Positions 1-6,741 of a DNA stretch of 7,510 bases are shown here, in pieces (positions within the stretch are counted from its first letter, which is position 1; every line of letters begins with the position of its first letter). This stretch comes from Bacteroidales bacterium (lineage in GTDB: Bacteria > Bacteroidota > Bacteroidia > Bacteroidales > WCHB1-69), in assembly GCA_028684405.1 (NCBI GenBank), contig JAQUGA010000121.1, positions 1 through 7,510 on the forward strand. Reading direction: 5' to 3'. The position numbers and the translations under genes were made by a program. The notes below the pieces were generated by a model that saw only the letters and a list, made by a program, of their open reading frames with translations, made no database searches and had not been told where the DNA came from.

Positions 1-1990
1 AAACAACAGGTCCAGTGATTCCACAAAGACTTAATTTTTGTTGAACTTCTTCAAAACTTGAAAAATCAGGTGACGCTCCTCCCACTGTATAAGTTCCGCC
101 GGCTAAAGCACCACCGCAAACAAATACACTATGAGTTAAGGTGTCGTTTAGATTGTTTAAATCAGTGCCTCCATTGGGATTGGAAGTCCAAAATTTTAAT
201 TCATTTAAACCAGCAGGGAAAGTTACATTGCTAGCTAGAGTTAACATTGCAGTGACTTGATCCTGATACATGGAGCCTGTCCATGCCAAAGGTCCGGCTT
301 GTGTAACACCATTTAATGACCAATATACATCAGCAGATGTAAGAATGGTTGTTCCAGAGTTTTTAATGCGAACTTTTACATCTGACTGCTCAGTTGTAAT
401 AAGAACAGATTCTGGTTCAACAACAGCTGCCATTGCAGCATCTAAACTTATGTCTGTTTGTTGGTATCCAATTCTAACAACAGGACGTTTCGAGTAAGAC
501 CCAGTGAGTGGGGATGCGTGAGTGCCTCCACATAAATCGCCAGATGTATCTGTATAAGCAGCGTAAGAAGCCACAAAGGGTGTGCTTGTTTGCCATATAG
601 TGGCGTTTCCACCATAATTGGAACCTGTTATTGAGTTAGCATGACATTTTTGGAAAATCAAATTGCTGGTGCCATCCCAAATAATATCAGTGGAAAATTC
701 AAAAACATTCCAACCGGCTTGGTGATTTCCAATTAAGTTTGCCGCCGAATAAACTTCTGTTAGACCACCAACAAAGCTTGAAGGAGATACTGATAAACTG
801 GTTTGCCCAGCTTTGATGCTGAAATTGCTAAACAATGAACCTGCGGAAGTACTAGCAGTAGCGGGATTTGTAACATAAAACGCAATGCTTTGAATAGGAC
901 CAGGCTGAATGCCAAAGTCATGAAGCTCATCTGCTCTTATGATAAACTGTACTCTATTTTGAGTATAATTATGTACAAAAGGATTGGGTTGTGTAGTAGA
1001 CGCTGTTGAATCATAAAAAATTACGATTTCAGCAGGGGGTCTTTTGTTTAAGAATTTTTTGATGTCGGTAATTCTTTCATTGTTAAATTCATCTTTTGCA
1101 ACAATTTGATATTCAACTGTTGTTAAATATGGTTGACTGGGAATTTCAAATGAAAAAATAGAATCATTGATTTCTGTCATAGGAGTTGTATTCCATGTGC
1201 CTGGTGCTCCTTCATTAAGTGTAATTCTGTGTTTAATATCAACAGAAGCAATGTCGGATTCATCTAGTACCTTAGCTTTTATTACCCAAGGGCCAGTTCC
1301 AAATATGGTATCTTTTGGAAAAGGAGTAATAAAAGCAATACTGGGAGGAATAATTTCGTTTTCAGAAGCTAAAATTTCGATGTTGTCAATAAGCCAACCA
1401 TAAGCTGCTTCTGTTCCTGCCGTTCCTCCTTTTTGTATTCTAAAGGATATTCTTACAGAGTCTTTGTTTGCAACCAGAGATGAAATGTTGAAAACTTCAG
1501 ATTTCCACCACGATTGTTGTGGTAACGTATTTATATTTGCGGCATCCCAATCAGAATATGAAGATGCGGTAAACATCGGGTTAGAACCTACGAGATAACC
1601 TCCTGTAGTTGGACGTGAGTACACATCGTCCGTTGAAGGAATGATTTGAGGCGTACCATTGCCAATAATATACCTTAATTGCGCTTGATCCGTAGGAGCA
1701 ATTTTGGCAATATGCTTAAATCGCAAATATACATTGTTGTATCCCTGCGTACTAAAGATGATGGTCGTTAATTGCGTGCTTTGACCAGTATTGGCAGGCA
1801 CAGCACCGCGGATAGATTTTGTCCCCTCTGCGTAATAAACAGAGTTTTGAGTCCAATCATCACTTCCTGTAACGGATGTTGTGGTAAATGAGAAAGGAAG
1901 ACTTTCAAACCCCTCCTGAATCAAATATGTTTGTGAAAATAGTGGAAATGAGAACACTATCATCACCAAAAATAGATACAGTTTTTTCAT
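1..1990 (-). CDS. Large multidomain secreted protein, N-terminal part (runs off left edge)
   Basis: The frame is open from an ATG at 1988-1990 to position 1, giving 663 codons with no stop; the C-terminus lies outside the window. Residues 1-19 (MKKLYLFLVMIVF...LFS) form a Sec signal peptide, with likely cleavage before Gln20. I then see four modules. Residues about 24-207 look like a jelly-roll or MAM-like adhesion domain ending in the typical WLIDNI. Residues about 212-318 are an Ig-like segment. Residues about 324-509 resemble a module common in Bacteroidota exoproteins (NRVQFIIRADEL, GPIQSIAFYV, then RPVVRIGY). Residues about 512-625 are a CARDB-like beta-sandwich. From 626 the GGTYTVGGASPDFSSFEEV pattern marks the start of a parallel beta-helix-like repeat domain. 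The protein is probably exported and surface-bound or released. A T9SS sorting domain would be expected off the edge but is not seen. The ligand or substrate is unknown; no catalytic motif is visible. Confidence 0.85.
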   Translation of the reverse strand, partial: MKKLYLFLVMIVFSFPLFSQTYLIQEGFESLPFSFTTTSVTGSDDWTQNSVYYAEGTKSIRGAVPANTGQSTQLTTIIFSTQGYNNVYLRFKHIAKIAPTDQAQLRYIIGNGTPQIIPSTDDVYSRPTTGGYLVGSNPMFTASSYSDWDAANINTLPQQSWWKSEVFNISSLVANKDSVRISFRIQKGGTAGTEAAYGWLIDNIEILASENEIIPPSIAFITPFPKDTIFGTGPWVIKAKVLDESDIASVDIKHRITLNEGAPGTWNTTPMTEINDSIFSFEIPSQPYLTTVEYQIVAKDEFNNERITDIKKFLNKRPPAEIVIFYDSTASTTQPNPFVHNYTQNRVQFIIRADELHDFGIQPGPIQSIAFYVTNPATASTSAGSLFSNFSIKAGQTSLSVSPSSFVGGLTEVYSAANLIGNHQAGWNVFEFSTDIIWDGTSNLIFQKCHANSITGSNYGGNATIWQTSTPFVASYAAYTDTSGDLCGGTHASPLTGSYSKRPVVRIGYQQTDISLDAAMAAVVEPESVLITTEQSDVKVRIKNSGTTILTSADVYWSLNGVTQAGPLAWTGSMYQDQVTAMLTLASNVTFPAGLNELKFWTSNPNGGTDLNNLNDTLTHSVFVCGGALAGGTYTVGGASPDFSSFEEVQQKLSLCGITGPVV

Positions 1991-2041
1991 GAAGATTAAT
2001 TTTTGGTTATTGTTTAATTTGGTTTTACAAGACATAGACTA

Positions 2042-2049
2042 CAAAGATA
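2042..2049 (-). promoter_or_regulatory. Probable -7 promoter element for the large secreted protein gene
   Basis: On the minus strand this reads TATCTTTG, matching the Bacteroidota -7 consensus TAnnTTTG. It would place the transcript start near 2036 and give a leader of about 46 nt before the ATG at 1990. I see no convincing TTG -33 element 17-23 bp upstream, so the call rests on the -7 box alone. Confidence 0.4.
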
Positions 2050-2203
2050 AGATAATTTCAGAATAAATTGTGTTTTTTTGTATAATAATAACAATTTTCT
2101 GCGAAAAATAATAATAAAACATTGAAAGGCAGTAGTTTATATTATTTGAGCTTGATTAACCTAGTTTTTTTTGTTATTTTTTTGTGATATTGTTTTTGGG
2201 CAA

Positions 2204-2234
2204 TTGATTTTTGTTTTATTTTGCTGTATATTTG
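2204..2234 (+). promoter_or_regulatory. Bacteroidota-type promoter for the T9SS cargo gene
   Basis: A perfect -7 box TATATTTG lies at 2227-2234, with a TTG at 2204-2206 separated from it by 20 bp, the usual spacing for the primary sigma factor of this phylum. The predicted start is near 2241, leaving an AT-rich leader of about 20 nt before the ATG at 2262. There is no Shine-Dalgarno sequence ahead of the ATG, which is normal for the phylum. Confidence 0.6.
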
Positions 2235-2261
2235 TTTCTATAAAATAATAAAAACAATAAC

Positions 2262-3032
2262 ATGAAAAAACTTATATTTATCTCTTCTTTTATTGCATTC
2301 TTTTTTTCAATAAATGCACAAAGTTTAGTTCTGCATCAAGGAACGCAACTTCTTACAAACGATCAGGAAATTTCCTTTCCCGTTGACATCAATACCGAAA
2401 TGCTTGGTTCCCCAACAACTGCTATAAAAGTTGAAAATACGACCAATGACTACGTTTTAGTAAAGGTCAAAAAAACAATTATAGATACGGTAACCGGATC
2501 CCGAAATTCTTTTTGTTGGGGACAATGTTTTGAACCCAGAGTATATACTTCGCCAACTCCTTTGATTATTAATGAAAATGAGACCGATGAAGAGAGTTTC
2601 TTTGCTGAGTATTGGCCCAATGGAATTGCAGGAATCACCAGTGTTCGGTACACCTTTTTTATCTATGACTCAGAAATCGTAGATCCAGATATTAATTATA
2701 CCGATTCCGTTAGCGTAATTATGCACTTTGTAGTTGAACCTGCCTCCGTAGAACAATATATTAAGTCAAATTCTACGCTTTCCAATGCCAGACCAAACCC
2801 AGCAAGTTCCTACACAAACATTCCGTATTCATTGCCAAATTCTTTTTCGGGCGAAGCTCAAATAGTTGTTAAAAACATTCTGGGAGCAAGCGTATATTCA
2901 GAATCTTTGAACAGCAATAATGGCAAAGTGTCATTGAATACTGCCGATTTTGAACCTGGAATTTATTTCTACCTATTGGTAATTAATGGTCAAACGCACA
3001 GTACCAAAAAACTAATCGTTAAACGAAATTAG
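2262..3032 (+). CDS. Secreted protein with T9SS type A C-terminal sorting domain
   Basis: This 256-residue protein begins with a signal peptide (residues 1-19, MKKLIFISSFIAFFF..., cleavage likely after Ala19, before Gln20). Residues about 21-160 form an all-beta, Ig-like domain with a close cysteine pair, FCWGQC (Cys85 and Cys89), probably a disulfide after export, and end in alternating beta strands (SVRYTFFIYD, DSVSVIMHFVVEP). Residues about 172-256 are a typical T9SS type A sorting domain: ARPNPASSYTNIPY, then IVVKNILGASVY, GKVSLNTADFEPGIYFY and a final KKLIVKR. Such domains direct cargo across the outer membrane through the type IX system and are then normally removed. No enzymatic motif is visible, so the mature role is unknown; a small surface or matrix protein is the likeliest reading. 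The gene is monocistronic, with its own promoter and a terminator shared with the convergent metK. The start is chosen by signal-peptide position. Confidence 0.93.
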   Translation: MKKLIFISSFIAFFFSINAQSLVLHQGTQLLTNDQEISFPVDINTEMLGSPTTAIKVENTTNDYVLVKVKKTIIDTVTGSRNSFCWGQCFEPRVYTSPTPLIINENETDEESFFAEYWPNGIAGITSVRYTFFIYDSEIVDPDINYTDSVSVIMHFVVEPASVEQYIKSNSTLSNARPNPASSYTNIPYSLPNSFSGEAQIVVKNILGASVYSESLNSNNGKVSLNTADFEPGIYFYLLVINGQTHSTKKLIVKRN

Positions 3033-3052
3033 TTTAAAAAAATATGGTTAAA

Positions 3053-3083
3053 AAAAAAGAGGCAAAATATTTGCCTCTTTTTT
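3053..3083. terminator. Bidirectional intrinsic terminator between convergent genes
   Basis: A perfect inverted repeat pairs 3053-3066 with 3070-3083 around a 3-nt ATA loop. The GAGGC/GCCTC core is flanked by A-runs on the left and T-runs on the right, so each strand ends in a U-tract. It lies 20 bp after the T9SS cargo gene stop and 11 bp after the metK stop, and should end transcription from both sides. Confidence 0.88.
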
Positions 3084-3094
3084 AGTTCTTCAAG

Positions 3095-4396
3095 CTAAAT
3101 ATTAAATGCTTTTTTGATTTTCTCAACAAAATCTAGTTTTTCCCAACCAAAGAACTCAACCGTTTTGAAGTATTTCACTTTGCCATCAATTACTCTTTCA
3201 GTAACGTTTTCGCCAGTGTAATAAACTTCCACTTCTTCGAAGTAAGGATCGCGACCAAAATGACCATAAGATGCAGTTGGTAAAAAGATAGGATTCTTCA
3301 ATCCAAATTTTCGAACGATTGCATTTGGACTTAAATCAAATAATTCATTTACAACTTCTGCAATTTTTGCATCGCTTACTTTTTTTCCATCTCTGTCTTT
3401 TATAAGTGTTGTTCCATTTGTGTTGATAAACAATCCCACTGGTTTTGCAACGCCAATTGCGTATGCAACCTGAACCAATACTTCTTTACATACGCCAGCA
3501 GCAACTAAATTCTTCGCGATATGGCGAGTGGCATAGGCTGCAGAGCGGTCAACTTTGGATGAATCTTTTCCTGAAAAAGCACCACCACCATGAGCTGCGC
3601 GTCCGCCATAAGTATCCACAATAATTTTGCGTCCGGTTAATCCAGTGTCGCCATGAGGACCACCAATGACAAATTTTCCAGTTGGATTAACGTGCAAAGT
3701 TATATCATCGGTAAAAAGTTTTTTCACGGAAGCAGAAACCAGTTTTTTTACTCTTGGAATAAGAATGGTTCGAACGTCATTTTTAATGATCTCCAACATT
3801 TTGGCCTCTTCATCAAAATCGTCATGCTGCGTTGATATTACGATGGTATCAATTTTTTTGGCTCTGTTTTTCTCATCGTACTCAATGGTTACTTGAGATT
3901 TAGAGTCGGGGCGAAGATATTTCATTTTTTTGCCCTCTTTACGAATGGCTGCCAATTCGCGCAAAAATAAGTGAGACAGCTCAATAGGCATGGGCATATA
4001 ATTGTCCATCTCGTCGCAAGCATAGCCAAACATCATTCCTTGGTCGCCAGCTCCCTGGTTTTCAGGGTCTTCGCGTTCAACTCCTTGGTTGATGTCGGGG
4101 GATTGTTCGTGAATGGCCGAAATAACGCCACAAGATGCACTGTCAAAACGATATTCTGCTTTTGTATATCCAATTTGTTCGATGACCGACCTGGCAATTT
4201 CATCAACGTGAACATAACCTGTGGTTTTTACTTCGCCTGCACAAAAGGTCAATCCAGTTGTTACAAGTGTTTCGCATGCTACTTTCGAATTGGGATCGTG
4301 TTTTAAAAACTCGTCTAAAAGGGCATCTGAAATTTGATCACTTACTTTGTCGGGGTGACCTTCCGAAACTGATTCTGAGGTAAATAGATATCCCAT
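3095..4396 (-). CDS. metK: S-adenosylmethionine synthase (methionine adenosyltransferase)
   Basis: This cytosolic enzyme makes S-adenosylmethionine from ATP and methionine, releasing phosphate and diphosphate, and feeds cellular methylation. The 433-residue product has the family signatures in order: GHPDK at 13-17 (ATP site), GAGDQGMMFGYA at 115-126, and the glycine-rich phosphate-binding GGGAFSGKD at 270-278, followed by KVDRSAAYA. GGPHGDTGLTGRK at 245-257 is also intact. It is longer than the roughly 384 residues of E. coli MetK, owing to an insert around residues 150-200 and a C-terminal tail containing FFGWEKLD, both of which I associate with Bacteroidota MetK. All the signature motifs I looked for are present, so it should be active. 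It lies downstream of gldA on the same strand but has its own promoter and a SAM-II-like leader, implying feedback control by SAM. A terminator follows 11 bp after the stop. Confidence 0.98.
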   Translation of the reverse strand: MGYLFTSESVSEGHPDKVSDQISDALLDEFLKHDPNSKVACETLVTTGLTFCAGEVKTTGYVHVDEIARSVIEQIGYTKAEYRFDSASCGVISAIHEQSPDINQGVEREDPENQGAGDQGMMFGYACDEMDNYMPMPIELSHLFLRELAAIRKEGKKMKYLRPDSKSQVTIEYDEKNRAKKIDTIVISTQHDDFDEEAKMLEIIKNDVRTILIPRVKKLVSASVKKLFTDDITLHVNPTGKFVIGGPHGDTGLTGRKIIVDTYGGRAAHGGGAFSGKDSSKVDRSAAYATRHIAKNLVAAGVCKEVLVQVAYAIGVAKPVGLFINTNGTTLIKDRDGKKVSDAKIAEVVNELFDLSPNAIVRKFGLKNPIFLPTASYGHFGRDPYFEEVEVYYTGENVTERVIDGKVKYFKTVEFFGWEKLDFVEKIKKAFNI

Positions 4397-4465
4397 CTTT
4401 TTTCAATTTTAATGATTAAACATAAAAACTTAAATGAAAAGAAGGTGATTGTAAAGACAGGTAAA

Positions 4466-4516
4466 AATGGTTTAGCATTTTTTTTGTGTGGTTGCAATCA
4501 ATCAAATCTTTCCACA
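4466..4516 (-). promoter_or_regulatory. Putative SAM-II class riboswitch aptamer in the metK leader
   Basis: Read on the minus strand, P1 is UGUGG (4516-4512) pairing with CCACA (4491-4487). The 20-nt loop between them (4511-4492) contains the conserved AUUU and then AUUGCAA. A 10-nt A-rich linker (4486-4477) leads to GCUAAA (4476-4471) and CCAUU. The pseudoknot pairs UUGC of the loop with GCUAA: C-G, G-C, the U.U position where SAM docks, then U-A. Further pairs G-C, U-A, A-U and G.U extend it with one mismatch, in the same register as the SAM-II crystal-structure RNA as I recall it. Total length is 51 nt, against about 52 nt for that RNA. The aptamer starts only a few nucleotides after the predicted transcript start and sits before the SAM synthase gene. 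It was recognised by eye, not by a covariance-model search. Confidence 0.8.
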
Positions 4517-4527
4517 TTTTTCGTTTG

Positions 4528-4559
4528 CAAAATTATATAATATTAGAACATGAAACAAA
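4528..4559 (-). promoter_or_regulatory. metK promoter
   Basis: On the minus strand, TTTG (4559-4556) and the perfect -7 box TAATTTTG (4535-4528) are separated by 20 bp, an ideal Bacteroidota promoter. The predicted start is near 4521, giving a leader of about 125 nt that carries the SAM-II-like aptamer. The promoter lies wholly between the gldA stop and the aptamer, so metK can be transcribed independently of gldA. Confidence 0.75.
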
Positions 4560-4567
4560 ATTTAGTC

Positions 4568-5479
4568 CTATTTGTTTGTTAATTGTTGGAATACATCTTC
4601 CAATCGATGTTTTTCTGTTTGAAGTGATACAATTGTATAGTTATTGCTAACGGCCCATTTAAAAACGGTACTTCGGGCATCAAAATTTTTCTTTGTGTCA
4701 ATTCTGTATTTGTTGTTTCCTAAGTTTTTGGTGCCCAAAACTCCATCAATCTTCATTAGACCATTTATGGCAACTTCGTTTTCAAATTCTACCAAAACAG
4801 AAACATTCCCCGAAAACAAATCATTAATACTTGCAGTATCGGTGTTGGCAACAATTTCTCCTTGATTGATAATAATTACTTTGTCGCAGATTGCTTCTAC
4901 TTCCTGCATAATGTGTGTAGAAAGCAAAACTGTTTTTTCTTTTCCAATCTCTTTTATTAAATTCCGAATTTCTACAATTTGATTTGGATCTAAGCCAGAA
5001 GTAGGTTCGTCCAAAATTAGAATTTCAGGATTGTGCAACAAAGCTTGAGCCAATCCAACGCGCTGACGAAATCCCTTGGAAAGGGCTTGAATTTTTTTTC
5101 TACTCTCTTTCTCCAAACCCGTGATATGGATGACTTCAGAAATGCGTTTCGAAATCTCTTTGGTGGAAAGATAGGTGCCTGCCGAAAATTCTAAGAATTC
5201 CCGAATGTACATTTCAGTATACAAAGGATTGTTTTCGGGCAAATATCCAATTCGTTTCCGAACCTCCACCGATTGACTGATTACATCAAATCCAAGAACC
5301 TTCGCACTGCCTTCGGTTGGAGGAATAAAACAGGTTAAGATTTTCATGATGGTTGACTTGCCAGCTCCGTTGGGTCCCAAAAGCCCAACCACTCCAGAAG
5401 TGTTTATTTCAAAACTGATATTGTTGAGAGCTTTTTGCTCACCATATAATTTAGTAATGTTACGAACTTCGATTGACAT
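4568..5479 (-). CDS. gldA: Gliding motility-associated ABC transporter ATP-binding subunit GldA
   Basis: This 303-residue ABC ATPase is close in length and sequence to Flavobacterium GldA (about 298 residues, recalled). Walker A GPNGAGKS is at 35-42. The Q-loop region reads GYLPENNPLY (78-87), with Glu in place of Gln as in the DrrA/GldA branch. The signature is LSKGFRQR (133-140), Walker B ILILDEP (153-159), the D-loop GLD (162-164), and the switch His189 lies in LSTHIMQEVEAICD. The C-terminal part (about 215-303) is the divergent DrrA-like extension ending in LEDVFQQLTNK. GldA works at the inner face of the cytoplasmic membrane with the membrane partners GldF and GldG in gliding species; neither is in the window. 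The gene begins 63 bp after the yitT-like gene on the same strand. If the GldA identity is wrong, it is a related DrrA-type exporter ATPase. Confidence 0.88.
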   Translation of the reverse strand: MSIEVRNITKLYGEQKALNNISFEINTSGVVGLLGPNGAGKSTIMKILTCFIPPTEGSAKVLGFDVISQSVEVRKRIGYLPENNPLYTEMYIREFLEFSAGTYLSTKEISKRISEVIHITGLEKESRKKIQALSKGFRQRVGLAQALLHNPEILILDEPTSGLDPNQIVEIRNLIKEIGKEKTVLLSTHIMQEVEAICDKVIIINQGEIVANTDTASINDLFSGNVSVLVEFENEVAINGLMKIDGVLGTKNLGNNKYRIDTKKNFDARSTVFKWAVSNNYTIVSLQTEKHRLEDVFQQLTNK

Positions 5480-5542
5480 GATGTGTTATTGTGTTTAACG
5501 AACTACAAAAGTCATAAAAAAAAGAATACAAAAGTTTTAAAA

Positions 5543-6457
5543 TTAGTGAAAATCAGTATTGTGAATGGATTTGAAACCAAGTCCGATGGTTTCGGTGGCA
5601 TCCACCACAGATAAGAACGCAACCGGATCCACTTCCTTTACAAAATGAATAAGCTGAGGCAGCTCTTTTCTGCTTACAATAGTATATATTATTTTTCGTT
5701 CTTTTCCATTATACATTCCTTCGCCATGAATATAAGTTCCTCCTCTTTCCAAGGTGTTGATAATATTATCTCGAATCAGTTCATGATGATCCGAGATAAT
5801 GTACACTGTTTTGTCTGTACTTATTCCTTTGATAACCATGTCGATAACGTTCCCCGTTACATAAATTACAACCAGCGAATACATTGGAATCGTCCAGTCC
5901 TTAAAGACGACCAAGCCGATAAAAACAACCAAGGAATCTACTATTATCAAGGTTGAACCTACCGGATGTTTGGTGTATTTAGAAATAATCATGGCAATAA
6001 TATCGGTTCCTCCAGACGTGGCTTTTGTTCGGAAGATCAGTCCCAAGCCTAATCCCAGCATAACTCCACCAAAAACTGCCGACAAAAAACGATCGTCGGG
6101 TATGAGGGCACCGCCTCCAGATATGGCAGTAATAAAATCCGTAAAAAATGCCAGGGATAAAAACCCAAAAACTGTTTTTACTCCAAATTTGGGACCCAAT
6201 ATCCAAATTCCAATAATACACAGTGGAATGTCCATCATTAAAGCCATCACGCCAATCGGGATTCCTTCGGGAAACAAATCAAACATTCCTTTTGTAAAGT
6301 GGTGAACGGTAATTGCAATTCCATACACGCCGCCAGGTGCCAACCTAAATGGTGCAACAAAAAACACAAATCCAAGAGCCATTAATATGGTTCCAATCAA
6401 AATTAAAAAATAGCTTTTACCCTCTTCTTTGTAGTTTATTTTTTTTCGTTTATTCAT
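5543..6457 (-). CDS. YitT family membrane protein (DUF161/DUF2179)
   Basis: This is a 304-residue integral membrane protein of the YitT family. Residues about 16-210 hold five or six hydrophobic segments (near 17-37, 66-88, 94-112, 124-142, 166-185 and 190-210), with the family's glycine-rich motifs LAPGGVYGIA (39-48) and ATSGGTDIIA (146-155). Residues about 219-295 form the soluble DUF2179 domain: RGGTYIHGEGMYNG (238-251), then IIYTIVSRKELPQL, VDPVAFLSVVDATE and a final GLGF. Length and domain order are those of full-length family members. The biochemical function of the family is not firmly established; small-molecule transport at the inner membrane is the usual guess. It is the first of three same-strand genes (then gldA, metK). 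No terminator is visible in the 63 bp before gldA, so read-through into gldA is plausible. Confidence 0.93.
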   Translation of the reverse strand: MNKRKKINYKEEGKSYFLILIGTILMALGFVFFVAPFRLAPGGVYGIAITVHHFTKGMFDLFPEGIPIGVMALMMDIPLCIIGIWILGPKFGVKTVFGFLSLAFFTDFITAISGGGALIPDDRFLSAVFGGVMLGLGLGLIFRTKATSGGTDIIAMIISKYTKHPVGSTLIIVDSLVVFIGLVVFKDWTIPMYSLVVIYVTGNVIDMVIKGISTDKTVYIISDHHELIRDNIINTLERGGTYIHGEGMYNGKERKIIYTIVSRKELPQLIHFVKEVDPVAFLSVVDATETIGLGFKSIHNTDFH

Positions 6458-6479
6458 TGTTTCAAAGATTTATAATTTG

Positions 6480-6487
6480 CAAAAATA
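6480..6487 (-). promoter_or_regulatory. Probable -7 promoter element for the yitT-like gene
   Basis: The minus strand reads TATTTTTG here, matching TAnnTTTG, and would start transcription near 6473, about 16 nt before the ATG at 6457. No clear -33 TTG is found 17-23 bp upstream, so confidence is limited. Confidence 0.4.
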
Positions 6488-6690
6488 TATTGTTTTTTAT
6501 TCTAAAGCGTTATTGTTTTCTAATTCTGCAAACAGAATAAGTATGAATTAGCACAGAGGCTTTTAAATAAATAGATTTTTTTAGGCGAAAAGAATTTTAT
6601 AACCGCAGTTTACATGAGTAAGTAAGGATTTTGAAATTTGAATTCAACGACAAAAAAGCTGTTTTAGAAGTCCCGTATAGAATCTTAGTT

Positions 6691-6698
6691 TATTTTTG
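6691..6698 (+). promoter_or_regulatory. Probable -7 promoter element for the outer-membrane protein gene
   Basis: TATTTTTG matches TAnnTTTG. The predicted start is near 6705, leaving about 37 nt before the TTG start codon. The best upstream partner is a degenerate TTTTAG around 6662-6667, 23 bp away, so the -33 element is weak. Confidence 0.4.
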
Positions 6699-6741
6699 TT
6701 GCTTAAGATGAAATAGCAATTAAATTCAATCAACGTATTAT

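Larger units (their letters stand above)
6458..6741. other. Divergent intergenic region between the yitT-like gene and the outer-membrane protein gene
   Basis: This AT-rich spacer separates divergently transcribed genes. Besides the two -7-like boxes annotated separately, I find no RNA gene, convincing hairpin, repeat or credible small reading frame. The ATGs seen (for example at 6614 and 6708) run into stops within a few codons. Confidence 0.6.

Noticed and set aside
270..497. Open frame of 75 codons on the plus strand
   Set aside because: It lies opposite the long continuous minus-strand exoprotein gene and has no family resemblance or promoter; it is an antisense shadow, as is the frame at 1167-1403.
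3653..4306. Several open frames antisense to, or in another frame of, metK
   Set aside because: metK is unmistakable on the minus strand with all its motifs; the other frames are by-products of its codon use.
5504..5535. Direct repeat TACAAAAGT (5504-5512 and 5527-5535) upstream of gldA, as a possible promoter or operator
   Set aside because: Read as a minus-strand promoter it gives TTTG and GACTTTTG with only 15 bp between and a mismatched -7 box. Two copies of a 9-mer in AT-rich DNA are weak evidence; a gldA-specific promoter is not supported.
5645..6305. Antisense and alternative-frame ORFs within the yitT-like gene
   Set aside because: They are low-complexity translations with no signal or domain, fully inside a clear membrane protein gene.
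6349..6540. Plus-strand 63-codon frame over the yitT-like gene start
   Set aside because: It overlaps the N-terminus and promoter of the yitT-like gene antisense and has no recognisable features.
6541..6690. Possible small RNA or decayed gene in the divergent spacer
   Set aside because: There is no stable stem-loop, terminator or extended reading frame; nothing distinguishes it from ordinary AT-rich intergenic DNA.
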